Shown here one piece after another: positions 1 through 7,462 of a stretch of 64,000 nt of DNA. Below the pieces are notes generated by a model that made no database searches, was not told the origin of the DNA, and saw nothing but the letters and a program-made list of their open reading frames with translations. How positions within the stretch are numbered: the first letter of the stretch is position 1; each line of letters opens with the position of its first letter. Location: positions 62,001-126,000 of the forward strand of contig JBPOHD010000027.1 in NCBI GenBank assembly GCA_052035955.1, written 5' to 3'. Source of the DNA: JAEUNJ01 sp052035955 (GTDB lineage: Bacteria > Pseudomonadota > Gammaproteobacteria > Burkholderiales > Rhodocyclaceae). The position numbers and the translations under genes are program-made.

Positions 1-332
1 ACCATGGGCATGCGCAGGCCCGGCGTGCGCAGGTAGGGCTCGAACATGAAGGCCAGGCCGGGGCCGCAGGTGGCGGTGTAGGTCCGGGCGCCGGCCAGCA
101 TGCCGCCCTGGAGCACCGAGAGCACCGAGTGCTCGCCCTCCACGTCCACGATGTCGGCCTTGAGGCGGCCGTCGGCGACGAACTTGGCGACGTATTCGAC
201 CAGGGAACTCTGGGGGGTGATGGGATAGACGGCCACCATGTCCACGTTGGCCAGGGAGACGCCCCAGGCGGCGGCCTCGTTGCCGTCGCAGACGATGACC
301 TTGGGCTTCTTCGTTTCGAGGACGGCGGCCAT
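1..332 (-). CDS. padG: Phenylglyoxylate dehydrogenase alpha subunit, N-terminal part (cut by window edge)
   Basis: About 110 N-terminal residues are present and the gene continues past the left edge. The reading shows the pyruvate:ferredoxin-oxidoreductase-type alpha subunit fold: a YPITPQSS motif near residue 35 and VEGEHS near residue 60, both typical of the TPP-enzyme domain of 2-oxoacid:acceptor oxidoreductases. In the pad cluster this subunit belongs to the enzyme that oxidises phenylglyoxylate to benzoyl-CoA. The paralogue is inferred from context: padB, padC, padD, padE and padF lie upstream in the order known from Azoarcus and Aromatoleum. The FAD subunit padH and TPP-binding padI would be expected further left. 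Taken alone it could be another 2-oxoacid oxidoreductase. Confidence 0.82.
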   Translation of the reverse strand, partial: MAAVLETKKPKVIVCDGNEAAAWGVSLANVDMVAVYPITPQSSLVEYVAKFVADGRLKADIVDVEGEHSVLSVLQGGMLAGARTYTATCGPGLAFMFEPYLRTPGLRMPM

Positions 333-566
333 GTCAGGGTCTCCAGGGGGCGCTGCGGGGCCGCGATGGATGAACGGCCGGGGCGGTCGCACGCGCGTGC
401 GTGAGCGAGGCTGCACGTATCCAACACCGGGGGTTGCCGGACTGCTTGCGGGAGCCAGGGGCGACAGGGGGCCGGCGCCGGGGGGCATGAGCGGAGCGGA
501 GCACCCCACCGTCCCGCTCCGGCCGCCCTCCGCCTCGCTCCGCCTCCGACGGTGCTCCATGTCGCA
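333..566. other. padF-padG spacer with an inverted repeat
   Basis: This 234-bp non-coding spacer is unusually long for the inside of an operon. It contains an 8-bp inverted repeat, GGAGCACC at 498-505 and GGTGCTCC at 551-558, with purine-rich GCGGAGCGGA and pyrimidine-rich CCTCCGCCTC tracts between the arms that could extend the pairing. No T-run follows, so it is not a typical terminator. It may shape mRNA processing or the relative expression of padG, but nothing in the sequence proves a function. Confidence 0.4.
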
Positions 567-860
567 TCACGCGCCCTCCGGCACCATGGAGATCGCCCGC
601 TGCGGGCACTCCTGGGCGCAGATGCCGCAGCCCTTGCAGGTGGCGTAGTTCACGTCGAACCAGGCCGCCCGCTCGACGATGCACTGGACGGGGCAGTAGA
701 GCCAGCAGACGGCGCACTTGACGCACTTGCCCCGCTCCACCACCGGCCGCATGCTGCGCCAGTCCCCGGGCAGCATGGGGCTGGGCTTGACGGCGATGGG
801 CGCCAGGTCGTCGGGAATGCGACTGGCATCGAAGAAGGGAACTGAACGGGAAACGGTCAT
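567..860 (-). CDS. padF: Phenylglyoxylate dehydrogenase ferredoxin-type delta subunit
   Basis: A 97-residue 2[4Fe-4S] ferredoxin-like subunit. The C-terminal half holds two complete cluster motifs, CVKCAVCWLYCP and CKGCGICAQECP, each a CxxCxxCxxxC arrangement followed by proline. The N-terminal 40 residues resemble the delta subunits of pyruvate-type oxidoreductases, which pass electrons from the TPP site to the acceptor. The ATG at 860 follows a GGAGG-like ribosome binding site at about 8 bases; a longer reading from 884 is possible but begins without one. It sits between padE and padG in the usual pad order, which is the main argument for the name. Confidence 0.85.
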   Translation of the reverse strand: MTVSRSVPFFDASRIPDDLAPIAVKPSPMLPGDWRSMRPVVERGKCVKCAVCWLYCPVQCIVERAAWFDVNYATCKGCGICAQECPQRAISMVPEGA

Positions 861-1050
861 GCTGCCTCCGCCGGGCCGCCCCAAGGAGGCAGCAAGTCAA
901 CCAATTGGAGCGGGCGCAGCCCGCGAACCGCCGTCACCCCCCTTCCTCCGGAAGGGGGGCCGGGGGGGATGGCCCCCAATTCCCCCGAAGGGGAGCGCTT
1001 GCGCTCCCCCCTTTCCCGGGAAGGGGGGCCGGGGGGGATGGGGGCCACCC
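861..1050. repeat. padE-padF spacer: two 36-bp direct repeats around a perfect hairpin
   Basis: Two almost identical 36-bp units lie at 937-972 and 1006-1041, offset by exactly 69 bp. Each has a C6 tract, a TTCC..GGAA palindrome, a G6 tract, CC, a G7 tract and ATGG. They differ only in the palindrome centre. Between them is a perfect 9-bp stem with a 2-base loop, GGGGAGCGC (990-998) and GCGCTCCCC (1001-1009). The block looks like an extragenic palindromic repeat inserted within the operon. No gene is seen. Confidence 0.7.
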
Positions 1051-1623
1051 TCATTCGACCTCCGCGACGGCGAGTTCGTGAACGACTGTGGCCTCGTGGC
1101 CCCGTCGCACCGCCTCCAGGTTCTGGGCCAGGCCGGCGTCGCGGAATTCGGCGCCGCGCACCGCCTCCTCCAGGGCCTCCAGGGAGACCAAGCCCGTGGT
1201 GCGGGCGAAGGCGCCCAGCATCAGGGTGTTGGTGATGGGCCGCCGGAAGATGTCGAGGGCCAGGGCCACGGCATCGCAGAGGCCGGCCCGGGCAACGGTG
1301 CCGGGCAGTTCCAGGTCCGCCAGTTCCCTGGAGGTGGTCTGCACCAGGGTGCCGCCGGGCTTCATGCCCTCGAAGACATTGACCGCCCGCCCGACGGTGG
1401 GATCGATGCAGAGCACGCAGTCGGGGGAATAGATGTTCGTCATGCGCCGGATGGGCTTGTCGTCCACCCGCAGGAAGGCGGCGACGGGCGCCCCCCTGCG
1501 CTCGAAGCCGAAGGAGGGCACGGCCACGGCATGGCGTCCCTCGGCCACCAGGGCCTTGGCCAGCAGGGCGGCGGCGAGGACCGCGCCCTGCCCTCCCCGG
1601 CCGTGCATGCGGATCTCGATCAT
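1051..1623 (-). CDS. padE: Phenylglyoxylate dehydrogenase gamma subunit
   Basis: A 190-residue protein of the pyruvate ferredoxin oxidoreductase gamma domain family. The N-terminus carries the diagnostic GRGGQGAVLAA motif (residues about 8-18) and the full length matches a single gamma domain. In the 2-oxoacid oxidoreductases this domain helps bind the cofactor/CoA and the other subunits. The chosen ATG at 1623 puts the family motif at its normal position. It lies 13 bp after padD and is separated from padF by a repeat-rich spacer. The substrate assignment (phenylglyoxylate) comes from the cluster, not from this subunit itself. Confidence 0.85.
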   Translation of the reverse strand: MIEIRMHGRGGQGAVLAAALLAKALVAEGRHAVAVPSFGFERRGAPVAAFLRVDDKPIRRMTNIYSPDCVLCIDPTVGRAVNVFEGMKPGGTLVQTTSRELADLELPGTVARAGLCDAVALALDIFRRPITNTLMLGAFARTTGLVSLEALEEAVRGAEFRDAGLAQNLEAVRRGHEATVVHELAVAEVE

Positions 1624-1636
1624 GGCGCCCTCTTCT

Positions 1637-2512
1637 TCAATGGGCCGGCCGGGGCTGGCCCCGTACCGGCAGGTGGGGCAGCGCGAAGCCCTGGGTGAAG
1701 GCGGCCCGCCGCACCAGGGTGTACTTGAGCAGCCAGCCGGCGGCGGCGACGCAGGCGCCGGCGGCGGCCGTCCAGAAGGCGGCGCCCGGCAGCGCCAGGG
1801 CGCAGGCGGACAATGCAAGGGGAATCCAGAGGCCGAGGACCAGGAAACGGCGGTCGATGGCGGCCAGTTCGCGGCGCGTCCCGGCCGGGGCGCCAGTCGC
1901 CTGGAGGCCCTCGCGGTAGCGGCGCCAGACTGCGGCGCGGACCGCGGCGAAGGCCAGGAGCGGCAGGGCCAGCCAGGCCCCGCCGAGGGGGAAGGCGGCC
2001 TGGGGCGCGGCGGCCAGGGCCAGCAGGCCCATACCCTCGGCAAGCCCCGTGGCGAGGACCAGGGGCAGGCAGAGGGGATGGCGCCAGGCGGGGATGCCCT
2101 TGTCGGCGGCGAGGATGCGGCCCTGGCTGTAGACGAAGGCGAGGCCCAGCAGGCCGGCCACCGCCGTGGCCAGGGGATGGGGGGCGACGATGGCCGTCGC
2201 CCCGGCGATCATCACCAGGGGTGCCACCGAGGCCTCCCGGGTCATCCAGGAACGGGCGAAGTGGCGGAACACGTTGAGGGCCCGCCAGGGCTTGCCGATC
2301 TCCAGCCAGACGCAGAAGAGGCCGCCGCCGATCAGGCAGAGGCCGAGCAGGGCCAGGGGACGGAAGTCCGCCCCGCCTGCCGCCGCCAGGGCGCCGAAGA
2401 AGAGCAGGCCGCCGCCGGAGCCGCCGCCGATGAAGTTGCCGGCCGCCCGCCAATCCCAGTAGGCCTGCCGGCGCGGTCCGGAGCGGGTGGTGGGGTCGAT
2501 GGGGGATTTCAT
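1637..2512 (-). CDS. padD: Phenylacetyl-CoA:acceptor oxidoreductase, membrane anchor subunit
   Basis: A 291-residue, very hydrophobic protein with about eight to nine membrane-spanning stretches and short charged loops, as in the DmsC/NrfD-type anchors of molybdenum oxidoreductases. It would tie the catalytic PadB and iron-sulfur PadC subunits to the membrane and hand electrons to the quinone pool. The start is uncertain: ATG 2512 is used because it gives MKSPID just before the hydrophobic core, but in-frame ATG 2524 is possible and neither has a strong ribosome binding site. It follows padC after a 147-bp repeat-bearing spacer. Confidence 0.82.
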   Translation of the reverse strand: MKSPIDPTTRSGPRRQAYWDWRAAGNFIGGGSGGGLLFFGALAAAGGADFRPLALLGLCLIGGGLFCVWLEIGKPWRALNVFRHFARSWMTREASVAPLVMIAGATAIVAPHPLATAVAGLLGLAFVYSQGRILAADKGIPAWRHPLCLPLVLATGLAEGMGLLALAAAPQAAFPLGGAWLALPLLAFAAVRAAVWRRYREGLQATGAPAGTRRELAAIDRRFLVLGLWIPLALSACALALPGAAFWTAAAGACVAAAGWLLKYTLVRRAAFTQGFALPHLPVRGQPRPAH

Positions 2513-2659
2513 GGCCCGGCCCATCCGGGAAAAACCCACCGCGACGGCGCAAAGGCACAAAGGGCCGCGAAGGGTCTGGAGATCCGCCGGCCGCGCTTTC
2601 CCATCTGCCCTCCTTTGCGAACTTCGCGCCTTGGCGTCTTTGCGTTGGAGCCTCTCATC
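2513..2659. repeat. padC-padD spacer with a long imperfect inverted repeat
   Basis: The spacer contains two A/G-rich versus C/T-rich arms at about 2537-2572 and 2611-2648. The left arm reads with GGCGCAAAGGCACAAAGG, the right arm with CTTCGCGCCTTGG and CGTCTTTGCGTT, so they are approximately complementary. Short GCAAAG/CTTTGC modules of this type recur as dispersed extragenic palindromes in many bacterial genomes. No coding capacity is convincing here. Confidence 0.5.
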
Positions 2660-3313
2660 TCACCTCCCTTTCCCGTCCCAGACGTAATGCACCCGCGGCT
2701 GGGTGCCCAGTTCCTCGTGCAGGCGGAAATGCTCGGTCTCGCGCAGCAGGCGGGAAACGTTGCTCCCCGCGTCCTCCAGGTCCCCGAAGCTCATGGCGCC
2801 GGAAATGCAGGCATTGACGCACGCCGGCGTCACCTCCGGGTCGCGGCCCGGCACCTGGCCGGTGGCGGAGGCCAGGTCGATGCGGTCCTTGCAGAAGCTG
2901 CACTTGTTGGCCACCGAGACCCGGGCCGGATCGAAGCGCACGGCCTCGGAGGGGATGGGCGTGTCGCCGTAGGCGAAGCGGACCTCGTGCACGATGGAGC
3001 GGGCGTCGAAGGGGCAGGCCATGACGCAGTTGGCGCAGCCGATGCAGACGTCGTAGTCGATGGTGACCAGCCCGTCGGCCCGCTTCTTCGTCGCCGTCGT
3101 CGGGCAGACCTCCTCGCAGGGCGGCTCGTCACAGTGCATGCAGGACACGGGCAGGAAGCTCCGCCGCACCTCGGGGAACTCGCCGGTCTCCAGGTCCAGG
3201 ACCCGCCGCCACTGGACGCCGGGCGGGGTGGCGTTGGCGTTCTTGCAGGCGGCGGTGCAGGTCTGGCAGCCGACGCAACGCCGCAGGTCGATCACCATGG
3301 CATAGCGGGTCAT
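2660..3313 (-). CDS. padC: Phenylacetyl-CoA:acceptor oxidoreductase, iron-sulfur subunit
   Basis: A 217-residue electron-transfer protein of the DmsB/NrfC type. It has four cysteine clusters in order: CVGCQTCTAAC near residue 13, CMHCDEPPCEEVC near residue 62, CIGCANCVMAC near residue 95, and CSFCKDRI paired with a later CVNAC. These would bind four [4Fe-4S] clusters that carry electrons from the molybdenum site of PadB to the anchor PadD. Its ATG at 3313 overlaps the padB stop in an ATGA, so the two are probably translationally coupled. The length and cluster pattern match the family. Confidence 0.9.
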   Translation of the reverse strand: MTRYAMVIDLRRCVGCQTCTAACKNANATPPGVQWRRVLDLETGEFPEVRRSFLPVSCMHCDEPPCEEVCPTTATKKRADGLVTIDYDVCIGCANCVMACPFDARSIVHEVRFAYGDTPIPSEAVRFDPARVSVANKCSFCKDRIDLASATGQVPGRDPEVTPACVNACISGAMSFGDLEDAGSNVSRLLRETEHFRLHEELGTQPRVHYVWDGKGR

Positions 3314-6081
3314 GGCCGCGCTCCCGCCCGCGGGTCGGCCATCGGGCGCACGGCGACGCGGACGATGTCGGCGCCGGAGCCGGTAGCGTCGGTGAGCTCG
3401 ATGGACATGGGGGCGACGGTATTGAGGCTGGGCAGGTGCAGGTCCTTGGCGAAGGGCATGGCCCAGTGGTCGAACTGGCCCATGATGACCAGGGTGTCGG
3501 GCCGCACGCCCTGGGCCAGGACGGCCTTGCCCCAGGTGGCGCCAATGTGGGAGCGGATCTCGACGGCGTCGCCGTCGGCGATGCCCAGGCCCTGGGCGGT
3601 ACGGGTGTTCATGATCACGCCGGCGTGGCCGCGCACGTTCTGGGCCACTTCCCGCATGAGGGCGATGCCGGCGTTGCCCCCCGTGTGGTACTGCATGCTC
3701 TTGGTGGCCAGGAGCCAGAGGGGGAAGTCCTTCGGATCCGCGCCGGCAAGGGTGACGGCCTCTTCCCAGCGGCCCGGATCGTCGTGCCATTCGGGCAGGG
3801 CGGCGTATTCGGAGAGCTGCCGGTCCCACCAGTTCATGCCGCGTTCATGGAGACGGTTGCCCAGCTCGCGGCCGATGCGCAGCAGCCGCTCCTGGTAGGG
3901 AAGCTCGTAGCGCAGGCCCCGGTCCGCCATGGTCGGCGTCAGGTACCAGTCGAGCTTGGACATGGGCACGGTGTAGAAGCCGTTTTCGCGGAACCAGTCC
4001 AGGCCGCGGGCCTCGGCAGGGCCCGAGAGGCTCGCCGTGGCGGCCTTGCAGACGGCGTCCCAGATCTCCTCGACCGGGTGCTCCACCGCCGGGTCCAGCG
4101 TGTAGTCGTAGCCCTCGCCGGCCAGCGGGCTCACCCCGGCGGTGCCCTTGTTTAGGGCGCGGTTGTAGGCTTCGAGCAGGCCGGTGCGCTTGGCGAGCTC
4201 GGTGCTGATCCAGGTGAAGTCGCGGGTGTCGCCCTGGGGCGCCACGGCGGGCTGGCGCAGGACGACGCCCTTGTGCTCCCAGAACTGCTCCATGAACTTG
4301 GTGCCGCCGACGCGGATGAGCTGCAGGGATTCCAGGTCGGTGGCTTCAGGCAGCAGCAGGTCCGCCATCCAGTTGGTCTCGTCCACGGTGTAGGCGAAGG
4401 CGACCGTGTAGGGGAAGCGGGCGATGGTGTCGGCGAGCTGGCGGGTATCCCAGAATGAGATGGCCGGGTTGGAGCGATAGACGAACCACACCTCGGGCAG
4501 GGAGGGCACGGGCATGTTCCAGTCGTCGGGCCGCTCCCGCTGGAACATCCAGGCCAGTTGGGTCGGCCCCAGGGCCTGGGCCCAGGCCGAATCGCCGACG
4601 ATGGGCACCAGGGTCTTGTGGATGTTGCGGCCCGTCGGCGTGGCGGCCCAATGGGCGCGGTCGGTGGGGTTGAGCTTCTGGGCCATGAAGCCATCGTCGC
4701 CGGGAACGACCGAAACATGCCGGTTGTCGTGGGGGCGGTTGAGGCGCACGGTGGTGCCCAGGGTGCCGCCGGGAACTTCCAGGGCGCCGACCAGGACGGC
4801 CAGCACGGTGCGGGCCCAGCAGCATTCGTAGGCGCCCCAGCCGTTGTTCACCGACTTGCCCAGGGTGACGGCCACCGGGCGCAGGGGGAGGGTCCGGCCT
4901 TCGATCTCGATGGTGGCGCCGATGCGGGCGGCGGCCAGGTATTCGTTGGCGATGCGGCGGATGGTCGCCGCCGGCACGTCGCAGACCGTCTCGGCCCACT
5001 CCGGCGAATACTGCCGCATGTGCTCGACGAGCTTCTGGTGGGCGGACACGCCGAGGGCGTGGGGAAACTCGGTGCCCACGTCGTCGGCATCGAGGCTCAT
5101 GGCGCCGGCGACCGGATGGCGGCCGGCCAGGGCCGGCACCGCGCCGGGAGTGTCGAAGGGGACGACGCGATTCGAGGCCTCGTCCCAGACCAGGGGCTTG
5201 CCGCTTTCCGCATGGCGCAGGTAGAGGCCGTCGGGACCGACGAGGTAGGGGGCGGAAGTCCTGTCGCGCAGGAAGGCCGCGTCCAGTTTGTCGAGCCCCT
5301 GCTCGCAGGCCAGCACGTGGATCAGGGCGAACATGAAGGCGGCATCGGTCTTGGGGCGGATCGGCACCCACTCGGCCGAGCAGCCGCCCGTCACGGACAG
5401 GTGGGGCTCCACCTGCACCCGCTTGTAGCCGCGCACCCGGGCGTCGGCGTGGCGGGTGACGGCGCAGGGACCGCCGGTAACCTCCACGTTGGCGCCCATG
5501 GCGATGATGTAGTCGGCCAGCGGCGTGTCGGCGGCGACGGTGAAGGCCCGGTGCCAGAACTCGCCGTAGAGGTGCTCCGAGTGGACGCACTTGACGCCCT
5601 GGCCGGAGCCGAAGCTGTAGTCGATGGGCCCCCAGGCGGCCAGGAAGGCGGGAAAGCTGCCCATGTAGTTGGCCGGCGTCCCCCCGTGGCCGAAGGTGGC
5701 GGCGACGCGCGGCAGGCCCGCGTCGTCCAGCAGGCCCCTGGCGCGCACCGAGGCGAGCTTCCCGGCCAGCATTTCCAGGGCCTCGTCCCAGGACACGGGC
5801 ACGAAGCCGGGATCCTCGTCGCGCCCCTTCCTCGGGTTGGTGCGCTTCATGGGCTGCAGCACCCGGTGGGGGTTGTAGGTCTTCTGCACCAGACCGTAGG
5901 CCTTGACGCAGACCCGCCCCCGGGCGGGATGCACGTTCGCCGCGGCGAAGTTGGGCTCCACCTCCGTGGCCACGCCGTCCACCACCTTCACCGTCATCAG
6001 GTCGGGGCCGGAGACGCAGTTGTAGCAGTAGGTGGGCACCTTCTGCACGGACTTGTCGGGTGATGCGGCGGTGGCGGACAT
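3310..6081 (-). CDS. padB: Phenylacetyl-CoA:acceptor oxidoreductase, molybdopterin catalytic subunit
   Basis: A 923-residue member of the DMSO-reductase superfamily of bis-MGD molybdenum enzymes. The N-terminus has CYNC (residues 19-22) and a later cysteine in RGRVCVKAYG for an N-terminal [4Fe-4S] cluster. A C-terminal molydop-binding domain follows, including GHAGVIMNTRTAQGLGI. No twin-arginine signal is visible at the N-terminus, which suggests a cytoplasmic-facing enzyme. With PadC and PadD it would carry out the quinone-dependent four-electron alpha-oxidation of phenylacetyl-CoA to phenylglyoxylate. The assignment rests on the complete padBCD-EFG order; sequence alone gives only the superfamily. 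Confidence 0.88.
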   Translation of the reverse strand: MSATAASPDKSVQKVPTYCYNCVSGPDLMTVKVVDGVATEVEPNFAAANVHPARGRVCVKAYGLVQKTYNPHRVLQPMKRTNPRKGRDEDPGFVPVSWDEALEMLAGKLASVRARGLLDDAGLPRVAATFGHGGTPANYMGSFPAFLAAWGPIDYSFGSGQGVKCVHSEHLYGEFWHRAFTVAADTPLADYIIAMGANVEVTGGPCAVTRHADARVRGYKRVQVEPHLSVTGGCSAEWVPIRPKTDAAFMFALIHVLACEQGLDKLDAAFLRDRTSAPYLVGPDGLYLRHAESGKPLVWDEASNRVVPFDTPGAVPALAGRHPVAGAMSLDADDVGTEFPHALGVSAHQKLVEHMRQYSPEWAETVCDVPAATIRRIANEYLAAARIGATIEIEGRTLPLRPVAVTLGKSVNNGWGAYECCWARTVLAVLVGALEVPGGTLGTTVRLNRPHDNRHVSVVPGDDGFMAQKLNPTDRAHWAATPTGRNIHKTLVPIVGDSAWAQALGPTQLAWMFQRERPDDWNMPVPSLPEVWFVYRSNPAISFWDTRQLADTIARFPYTVAFAYTVDETNWMADLLLPEATDLESLQLIRVGGTKFMEQFWEHKGVVLRQPAVAPQGDTRDFTWISTELAKRTGLLEAYNRALNKGTAGVSPLAGEGYDYTLDPAVEHPVEEIWDAVCKAATASLSGPAEARGLDWFRENGFYTVPMSKLDWYLTPTMADRGLRYELPYQERLLRIGRELGNRLHERGMNWWDRQLSEYAALPEWHDDPGRWEEAVTLAGADPKDFPLWLLATKSMQYHTGGNAGIALMREVAQNVRGHAGVIMNTRTAQGLGIADGDAVEIRSHIGATWGKAVLAQGVRPDTLVIMGQFDHWAMPFAKDLHLPSLNTVAPMSIELTDATGSGADIVRVAVRPMADPRAGARP

Positions 6082-6097
6082 GGCAGTGCTCCCCGGG

Positions 6098-6913
6098 TCA
6101 GCGGACCCGTTCAGGGTGCGAATAGACGCAGTGGCGGTCGCCGCGCAGGAAGCCGACCAGGGTGATGCCCGCCTCCTGGGCGAGGCGCACCGCCATGCCG
6201 GTCGGGGCCGAGACGGCCGCCACGACCGGGATGCCGACGGCGGCGGCCTTCTGCACGATCTCGTAGCTGGCGCGGCTGGTCATCAGGGCGAAGCCGTCGG
6301 AAAAGGCCCGCCGGCCGTTGGCGAGGGCGCCGATCATCTTGTCGAGGGCGTTGTGGCGGCCCACGTCCTCCCGCAGCAGGCGCAGTTCGCCGTCCGGGCC
6401 GCACCAGGCGGCGGCATGGACCGCGCCGGTGAGGCGGTGCAGCGCCTGCATCCCGTCCAGCGTCGCCAGGGCCCTCGGCAGCGCCGCGGCGGCGAGGGCG
6501 AAGTCATGGGACCGGGCAAGGACCCGGGGCGACAGATGCTCGAGGCTCTCGACGCCGCAGAGGCCGCAACCGGTGCGGCCGGCCAGGCTGCGGCGGCGCC
6601 CGCGCAGGGCGGCGTCGCGCAGGGCGATGATCCGCATGCGCACCTCGATGCCCAGCGGCCGGTGCAGGACCTCCAGGTCGGTGATCTCGCCGGGACGCTC
6701 GACGATGCATTCGCTGAGGCTGAAGCCGACGGCGAAGTCCTCCACGTGTTCCGGCGTGGCCAGCATGACGGCGTGGGAAGCGCCGTTGTAGGACAGGGCC
6801 ACCGGAACCTCCTCGGCCAGGGCGTCGATGGCGCGTTCGCGGGCGCCGTCGCGGTGCCGCTCGATGCCGTAGCGGCCGTGGGCCGCGGCGGGGGGAAAGG
6901 AGAGGTCGCTCAT
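6098..6913 (-). CDS. fdhD: FdhD-type sulfurtransferase for molybdenum cofactor maturation
   Basis: A 271-residue FdhD homologue. The conserved CGLCG loop (Cys116 and Cys119 from the chosen start) is the sulfur relay site that moves sulfur from a desulfurase to bis-MGD before it is inserted into formate-dehydrogenase-like enzymes. The C-terminal half has the family motifs REDVGRHNALDK and TSRASYEIVQKA. It lies 16 bp upstream of padB in the same direction, so its natural client here is probably PadB rather than a formate dehydrogenase; no fdh gene is in the window. The start at 6913 fits the family; an extension to 7039 is possible. Confidence 0.9.
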   Translation of the reverse strand: MSDLSFPPAAAHGRYGIERHRDGARERAIDALAEEVPVALSYNGASHAVMLATPEHVEDFAVGFSLSECIVERPGEITDLEVLHRPLGIEVRMRIIALRDAALRGRRRSLAGRTGCGLCGVESLEHLSPRVLARSHDFALAAAALPRALATLDGMQALHRLTGAVHAAAWCGPDGELRLLREDVGRHNALDKMIGALANGRRAFSDGFALMTSRASYEIVQKAAAVGIPVVAAVSAPTGMAVRLAQEAGITLVGFLRGDRHCVYSHPERVR

Positions 6914-7057
6914 GACGGGGCCATCTTCCGGCGCTCCTTCCGGGGGAGCGGGCCGACGGTCGTCGGCGGGCGACATCCGTTCGACGTCTGGAACGGCGCC
7001 CGCCTGCGGGCGGCCCGGCGGCGGGCGCTGGTCGGCCAAGGCCGGCTCGCCCGGTCG

Positions 7058-7462
7058 TCAGGCATGGACTTTCGCGGCCTTGGCCTGCACCTTGGCGCGC
7101 AGCTTTTCCACCTCGACCACGAAGCGGGTGTGGTCGCCGCGGGAAATCTCCTCCATGCCGTCCCGGGCGACCAGGGCGAACTTGACCAGCCGCCCGGCAA
7201 TCTCCTTCACCTCCAGGGAGATTTCCACCTCCATGCCCAGCAGGGTGGCGCCGCCGTGGCTGATGCCGATGCCGGTCCCCACCGAGTCCTCGCCGGGGTC
7301 GCAATGGTCGAGCAGGAATTCGCGGCAGGCGATCTCGAAATCGCGCACCAGTTCCGGCGTCGCGTAGACCCGCAGGGCCTCGCCGAGAAAGTCGATGGTG
7401 CGCGGCTTGTCCACCGTGATGCGCCGGCTGGCCTTCAGCCCCGCGACGAGCGTCGTCTTCAT
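7058..7462 (-). CDS. FlK-like hot-dog acyl-CoA thioesterase
   Basis: A 134-residue single hot-dog-fold protein resembling fluoroacetyl-CoA thioesterase FlK and related small thioesterases. The motif VGTGIGISHGGATLLGM (residues about 61-77) and a later EISRGDHTRFVV are characteristic. It is the first gene of the pad operon, preceded by an AGGAGGAG ribosome binding site. It may release CoA from stalled or excess aryl-CoA esters such as phenylacetyl-CoA, protecting the CoA pool. That role is inferred from position only. The substrate is unknown. Confidence 0.75.
   Translation of the reverse strand: MKTTLVAGLKASRRITVDKPRTIDFLGEALRVYATPELVRDFEIACREFLLDHCDPGEDSVGTGIGISHGGATLLGMEVEISLEVKEIAGRLVKFALVARDGMEEISRGDHTRFVVEVEKLRAKVQAKAAKVHA

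Noticed and set aside
937..1041. CRISPR-like direct repeats
   Set aside because: Only two units, each palindromic and made of G/C tracts, with no further copies, leader or cas genes.
1433..3898. Plus-strand open frame of 821 codons over padC-padE
   Set aside because: It runs through intergenic repeats and opposite iron-sulfur and membrane subunit genes; composition is typical of shadow coding.
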